Of a DNA stretch of 64,000 nt, positions 58,650-64,000 are shown piece by piece. The stretch is taken from assembly GCA_963281255.1 (NCBI GenBank), contig OY725493.1:1239550-1303549 (forward strand), written 5' to 3'. The first letter of the stretch is position 1. Each line of letters begins with the position of its first letter. The DNA is from Aphrocallistes beatrix (Eukaryota; Porifera; Hexactinellida; Sceptrulophora; Aphrocallistidae). Under the pieces are notes generated by a model. It was not told the origin of the DNA. It did not search any database and saw only the letters and a list, made by a program, of their open reading frames with translations. A program made the translations under genes and the position numbers.

Positions 58650-61600
58650 TCAATTTAAAGAGCCCCGACACGCCGTCGCCCCACAGTAACAGGGGATTTT
58701 CTCGTCTTCTAAGGGGAATTTGTAGTCGTAAGTGATCTCTTCGTTCACTTCGATATCTCGCTTGGAGTAGATGGCGATTCTCTTCTCTGTGCCGACTGGG
58801 ATTATTTTGGCGTAGCAGTTAGGGTCGCAGCTATGGTTGATAAACCGCGCAAGATTTCCCTTCTTTGTCGCGTCTATGATGTAGTCGGAGTCCACTCGGA
58901 ACATGTAGGAGCAGCCGATCCCCACTTCCTGGTACCGCCGCTCCCTCACGTCTCCGATGGAGGACCGGATGCACTCCCCGATGTACTCGATCACCAGTTC
59001 GTCCACGGCGATCGGCTCTAGCGTGAACAGGCCCCAGTTATGAATCGTGGATTTGGCGAAGCAGAGCATTTTCTTCCGCGTTCTGAGGAGGTTTTTGGCG
59101 AAATCGCTGTTGATGTCCGCCCAACCCAGCTCGGTAGCCAGCCGCCTCTGAGTGGCCCTGGAGTCCCTGGAGGTTTGGATAACATCGAAGTTCTCCTTCC
59201 ATCCCCTGAGACGCTCCGTGTTCCCGAGTTTCCCGCGCTGGATCAACTTCTCCTGCAGACTCAGCCGGTAGAAGCCCTCCGTGCGGACGGAGCCGGACAG
59301 GTGCTCCCGTGACGTCACATGTGGCGCGGTCTTGTGGCTCCTCTTCCTCTTGAGGAAGGGCAGCCCCTCCTCGAGGGAGGGGGCGGGTCGGGCCACTTCA
59401 GGTCGGAGAGGGTGGTATGCATAGTTCACATTCCTGAGCAGGATGGAGCTGTCGGTCTTCATCCTGACATAGGCGTACTGCAGCATCTTAGTGTCCTCCT
59501 CGTCGAACCCCCCCTCCTCCAGGAAGTGGTCGCGCACGCGGATCTGCTCCCACGGGTGTCTCTTGGGGAAGCGTCTGGTCTGGGGCGGCTGTTGTCTCCG
59601 CAGGGCGGGCGCGTATTTCCTGAGGAAGGCGGGGTCCTTGCTCCAGGAGGCGGGGTCATTGGCGGAGAACCAGCCCGGAGTCTTCTCCTCCCCACTCAGC
59701 GTCCAGGAGTAGGCCCCGTCCGTCTGAGCGGGAGGAGGGGGGCTGTAGATCGCCCCCAGGTCAGAGTCAGAATCCTCGTGGGGAGAACTTCTCTGGTTAA
59801 CTATAAGTGGGGGCGAGGAAGGGACATGGGACACGGGACTCTGTCTCGCACCTTCTAACAGGGCTTCAGTTTGTTGGCTGTTCGGGGTGACCATTTTGAT
59901 CGATTTCTCGTCCCTCTCTGTCCTGTGAGGGGGAGAGGGGGAGGGAGAGGGAGAGAGAGAGAGAGGGGGAGAGGGTCGGACAGAAGCACGCTCTGAATCG
60001 GAGTTAGAAGAGTACTCTGAGCTGCTGGAACAGCTGCTGCTGCAACTGCTACTCGACGAAGCGGCGGAGAATTTCGCGGAACTTGGCACCTCTAACTTCT
60101 CGTCCCCAGTCAGAACCTGATCCGTCTCCAGCTCTGGAGAGGATGAGATCAGCCGCTTCACAGTGGACTTCCTCTTCCCCTTCTTCCTCCCAGGGGACGA
60201 ATCGTTGCTGGACACGCTCCGGTTCCTCTCTACCCTCTGCTCCCTCTCCCGCCCCCTCTGTCTCATTCCCCCTGTCCCTCCCCCGGCCCCTCCCCTGCTG
60301 TCCTGACGCCGGCCTCGGTTCATGTTGCTCAGACTGCGTCTAGCTAGCAGCGGGATCTTAAACCTGGCGGGGGGCTGCGTCCGAGAGGAGGAGACATTCG
60401 AGCCCGTCCCCCCGCTCCCCCTGTGCTTGCTGCTGGCGCCCTCGCTCTTGACAGGACTCTGGAGTTCCTGGCTCTTGGACCCCGAGCTGGAGCCTCCCTT
60501 CCTGGCCAGGGGGCCGTAGATGTCCAGTCGGGTGTCCTGCGACTCCCAATACTTGTCCAGTCCCTTGTACGCCGCCTGCTCGATCAGCCTCTTGCTGATG
60601 TCCTTGCACAGGACAGTGCGCAGCTCCTGCACCAGACAGAAGAGCACACGGTTGCTCAGGTCCTCTGAGAAGGTCTTGGGGACAGGGTGCATGGGTCCCA
60701 ACTGTCTCCTCCTCCACCCTCCGGGGAGGGTGACGGGTCCCGGGGGCAGCTGCTGCTGCAGCAGTTCCGACAGCTCCCCCGGCTCCAGGTTCTGGTAGGT
60801 GTTGGGACGGGGGCTGGCGGGGGGAGGAGGGGCGGGAGAGGGAGAGGGAGGGGGGTAGGAGGGAGCGGGCTGTATCTGCTGTGAGGTGTTGAGAGCCGCG
60901 AGAGCTGCGGCGAGTGGCAGGTTGTTGTTGATGAGCGTCTGCAGATACAGCTGAAGGATGTTCTGCTGCAGATCCAGCTGCTGCTTCTGCTGCTGCGGTT
61001 GGAACATCTCGATGACTGGCGCGCCCTCGCTCCCGTCCGTGTCCAGCTCCATGTCTACCTCCCCCGCCGGGGCGCTCTGCTCGCGGCTGACGTGCTCGGA
61101 GGTGTGAGATTTCGCGGATTTGCTGTTCTCGTCGTCAGAGGAGACGTCCGAGATGGGATGGTAGCCGGAGCTGGTGTCGTTCTTGGAGGGTGTGGAGTGG
61201 TGCGAGGAGTGGTTGAGGTGGCGCTTATGCGAGTGTGTCTTCTTGTGGCTGGGTGCTAGGATGGACGCGTGGGAGAGGAGAGGGCTGCGGCGGATGTTGA
61301 AGGATGCGTGGCTCATTGGAGGGTAGCCGTGGGACCTCTTCGAGGCTTGTCTGTGCGAGGAGGGGCTGGGGCTGTTTCTCCTGTACCTGTCTCTGTCCTC
61401 TCGGCCTCTGTTATGACCGCGATCTCTCTCCCGGGACTTGTACCTACTGCTGTCCCGCTCCTTGTCTCGACTCTTCACTCTATCTCGTCCCCTGTCCCTA
61501 TCTCTGTCCTTGTCCCTCTCTCTGTCCTTGTCTCTCTCTCTGTCCCTCTCCCTGTCCGTGTGTCGGTGTCTGTGCGTGGTGTGCGGGGAAGTCGGGGAGT

Positions 61601-62916
61601 GGCGCTTGCTCTTGGCAGGATGCTTCTGGCCGCTGGCAGTTCTGGACCGGTCCCTGCCTTCCGGAGTGTCCGGTTTGTGCTTGGCAGGAGGCGGGGTTGT
61701 TTTCTTCTTTGACTTGGGGAGGGGAGGAAGCGGGACGGGAGGAGAGGAGGCAGGAGGTGGGGGAGGGGGGATGTTGAGGAGGAGAGGAGGGGGTGTCAGG
61801 AAATTGAATGCAGGAGGAGGGGGCGGGGGAGGGGACAGGTTTAGGGGGACGGGGAACACGCCTTGCACCTTGAGCTTCTCGAGACGTTCTTCTAAGCTGC
61901 TCGGCTGGTACTCGGAGGGTTGCAGACTCACTTTCTCCTGTGTCTGAGGCGCTGCCACCGAGGCGAGAATAGCCGCGGGGAGCAGTGGGTTGACCTTCAT
62001 GAAGGTGGCGAGCAGCTCTGCGGGGGGCAGCAAGGGGGTGGGAGGCTGTGGAGGGAGAGGCGCCGAGACAGGGTTCGCAGTCACGGCAGACCGGGGGTCG
62101 CTAGGTCTCCTCTGACTCGACTCGGTGCTGGCAAGCGTCGGCTGAGTGGCGGACAGTTTGCTCTTCTTGTAGTCGGACGCTATCTCGCCGCTATCGTCTA
62201 CCTGCACCTAGAGTAGGCCGGCAGGATGAGCCACACTGTACATACTGTTTTCTAATACAACCAACTAATTGGTACTGGAGCTAGCTAGTGTGTACGACCT
62301 TACTATACATACACTATACGCACAAATCTATGAAGCTAGGATCGAGTATCAATTTCCATTGGATTAGCGTGGTGTAGGTGGGGTATTTCATTTTTCTCAC
62401 CTGCAGACACTGCCCCATCACCTTCTTACCGCTGAGTTCCTCCTTCACTCTCAACGCAACCGAGCTCTTCAGGAAGCAGACTGTAGCTGCTCCGAGATGG
62501 GCCTTCCTCTCAGGATGGTAGTACACCTCCACTGAGTGCACCTCCCCGATCTTCTGGCACATTTTCATGATGTCGTCCTCGCGCAGGTTGTCGTTTATAC
62601 CGGAAATGAACAGGTCCCGTTGGGGTGGGTCTCCTTTCGAGAACTTGTCGTACACAAAACGGGGAACCGGGAATTCTTTAGCTCCTAGCACGAATCGTCC
62701 TCCCCTTGATCGCGGGTCGACAGGGTCCGCAATAGGACTGTGTCCAGACATAGCCCCTTCAAACCGGTAGCTCCTCTCAGAGAAGCTAGGGTCGATGTAA
62801 GGGTCTGCGATCAGTTTGTAATTGCGCCGAGGTCGAGTGGAGTTCCCGTTGGAGTGGGAGGAATGGCTCCCCTCTCTGCTTCGGTGTGAATGGTGTCTGT
62901 GTCTCTGATCGCTCAT
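58650..62916 (-). CDS. SETD1: SETD1 (Set1/COMPASS) H3K4 methyltransferase
   Basis: Two exons on the minus strand, 62401-62916 and 58650-62207 (193-bp phase-0 intron), give 1357 residues. Residues ~96-170 are an RRM (RDLFISGINDNLREDDIMKM, GAATVCFLKSSVALRVKEEL). A very long disordered region is Pro-rich, then Arg/Asp/Glu-Arg dipeptide-rich (~residues 385-430), then Ser-rich. The N-SET region (~1040-1140) includes KMLQYAYVRMKTDSSILLRN and the WDR5-binding Win motif GSVRTEGFY (~1141). The SET domain (~1195-1345) has WGLFTLEPIAVDELVIEYIG, RFINHSCDPNCYAKI and EEITYDYKF, with a post-SET CYCGATACRG at the end. The catalytic NHSCDPN and the post-SET cysteines are intact. It methylates H3K4 within the COMPASS complex. 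Size is between yeast Set1 (1080) and human SETD1A (1707). Confidence 0.95.
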
Positions 62917-64000
62917 CTCATCTGCTACACAATCAACTAGTCAGATACCACATATTAGAACTGGAATTAATAAAATGATTTTGTTCGTTCTCATCGGCTA
63001 ATTACTAGGAAAAGCATTTTCTAAGAAATAAAACAGAAAGATTTATTGAATGCTAGAAGTAGCAATGGTTTTGTTTATACAATATTAGAATAATCACAAG
63101 TTTGAAAAGGTGTGACACAATTGTCATTCATCTCGATTCCATACTCGCCATCCTTAGCAACGACTGAAGAAGAAAGGCATGCAATCTAGGACATTGTAGA
63201 GAGGTCAATGTGGCGAAGCGGTAAAAATCTGGGAAAACAATTGGGAATAGTTTTAGAATCCAACTCAGACCTCACACGTGTCTAGCTAGTGTCTCAATTG
63301 TCCAGTTCTGGCGATGCCACCAAAACAATCCCAAGATCCCAGCAGCAGGGAGAGAAAAGTGATGCTCGGGAACAGGACCAATGTGGCATTTTGTGACACG
63401 TGCCGTGACAGCGGTGTTGCTTCTTCGGAGGATTACGATTGCGCCGTCCAGACACAGTTCAGACATGGCACATACAGTACGATGGAGAGCTTTCCATTGC
63501 TCCACACGGCATATCGCTGATGGAAAATACACAAGAAAAAGTTCTCTAAATAGTTTAGGACGGGCGGTGGAAAGATTCCAGGGAATGCGGTATCAAAAAT
63601 TTACTGTCCAGAGATAACGGTTGTCAATGATTTTCAGGACAAATTGTCAATTCAGTTCGATAAAAATATTTTGAAACATGCAATGTCATGTAGTGATGTA
63701 ATAATCTTACCTGTGTGAATAAGAATCTACTCTCGATCTGCAAGTGATAATACGAATAGTATAAATTATCATATACAATGTTAATTAACTGAGATATTGA
63801 TACAAATCCTTTGTTAGATAGTCTAGCTGAATACGATACAATCAAGTCCTATATACTCTTCTATTCCTATATAGATCTGTGATAGCTGATATTACTATAC
63901 TTAGTCGAGATATAGTTATGTGAAGGTACTCTCCAGTAATTAGTTGTCATAACACAAATTGAGGTTTTTGATGTCAAGTAACACAGAAAATAATCATTCA
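62917..64000. other. SETD1 upstream region; mostly unassigned
   Basis: Should contain the SETD1 promoter. A GC-richer island at about 63180-63560 holds an A-box-like tRNA motif (TGGCGAAGCGGT) and short open frames on both strands that match nothing I know; it may be a SINE-like insertion. The rest is AT-rich with no gene recognised. Confidence 0.4.

Noticed and set aside
59319-59858. 179-codon plus-strand open frame over SETD1
   Set aside because: Lies opposite conserved SETD1 coding sequence in GC-rich DNA; no recognisable domain.

Overview
The window reads as nuclear DNA of an early-branching animal. Genes have short GT-AG introns or none. AATAAA hexamers follow some genes. Several genes are metazoan-type (UBAP2/Lingerer, KDM7/PHF8, MIER, kintoun, SCAP, SETD1 with a Win motif). 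Intergenic DNA is AT-rich and spacers are often 100-400 bp. The compactness and a family of coiled-coil/NHL-like proteins suggest a sponge, perhaps a glass sponge, but that is inference; no rRNA or mitochondrial marker is present to settle it.

Layout. 1-3.9 kb: 3' part of a UBAP2/Lingerer-like gene (+). 5.0-11.4 kb: a giant ankyrin-repeat protein with a C-terminal Cys-rich module (+). 11.7-15.5 kb: ATP synthase subunit b and TMEM245 (+). 15.5-17.4 kb: repeat-rich gap with a 629-bp hAT-like foldback element. 17.4-23.2 kb: SUGP1, TPD52, a tandem NADAR protein and a CCDC34-like protein (+). 24.5-26.1 kb: coiled-coil/NHL-like paralog A (+). 27.2-31.8 kb: FAU (ubiquitin-like/eS30), CDC16/APC6 and an EB1 protein (+). 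32.5-41.2 kb: kintoun (-)/AMT (+) and SCAP (-)/GMPPA (+), two divergent pairs whose inner members converge. 41.3-47.4 kb: KDM7-type demethylase rebuilt from 17 exons (+), with NHL-like paralog C (-) nested in intron 2. 47.8-52.7 kb: TRAP-delta (SSR4) and PLAA (-). 53.3-55.0 kb: NHL-like paralog B (-). 55.8-62.9 kb: GLD2/TENT2-like, MIER-like and SETD1 (-).

Most genes are housekeeping genes from unrelated pathways: mitochondrial ATP synthesis and glycine cleavage, ER translocation and sterol sensing, GDP-mannose supply, splicing, ubiquitin/p97 turnover, mitosis, cilia and chromatin. No metabolic cluster is evident. Three chromatin genes (KDM7, MIER, SETD1) are present, but only MIER and SETD1 are neighbours.

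The novelty lies in accessory layers: a seven-copy dispersed repeat family with a GC-rich core; two hAT-like non-autonomous elements with 8-bp target duplications; a Tigger-like MITE 39 bp from the PLAA start codon; a tRNA-derived SINE; the three NHL-like paralogs, one antisense inside a demethylase gene; a tandem NADAR protein with one degenerate copy; and a 2124-residue ankyrin protein of unknown function. All exon models were assembled by eye from splice signals, frame continuity and family similarity, without transcript data.
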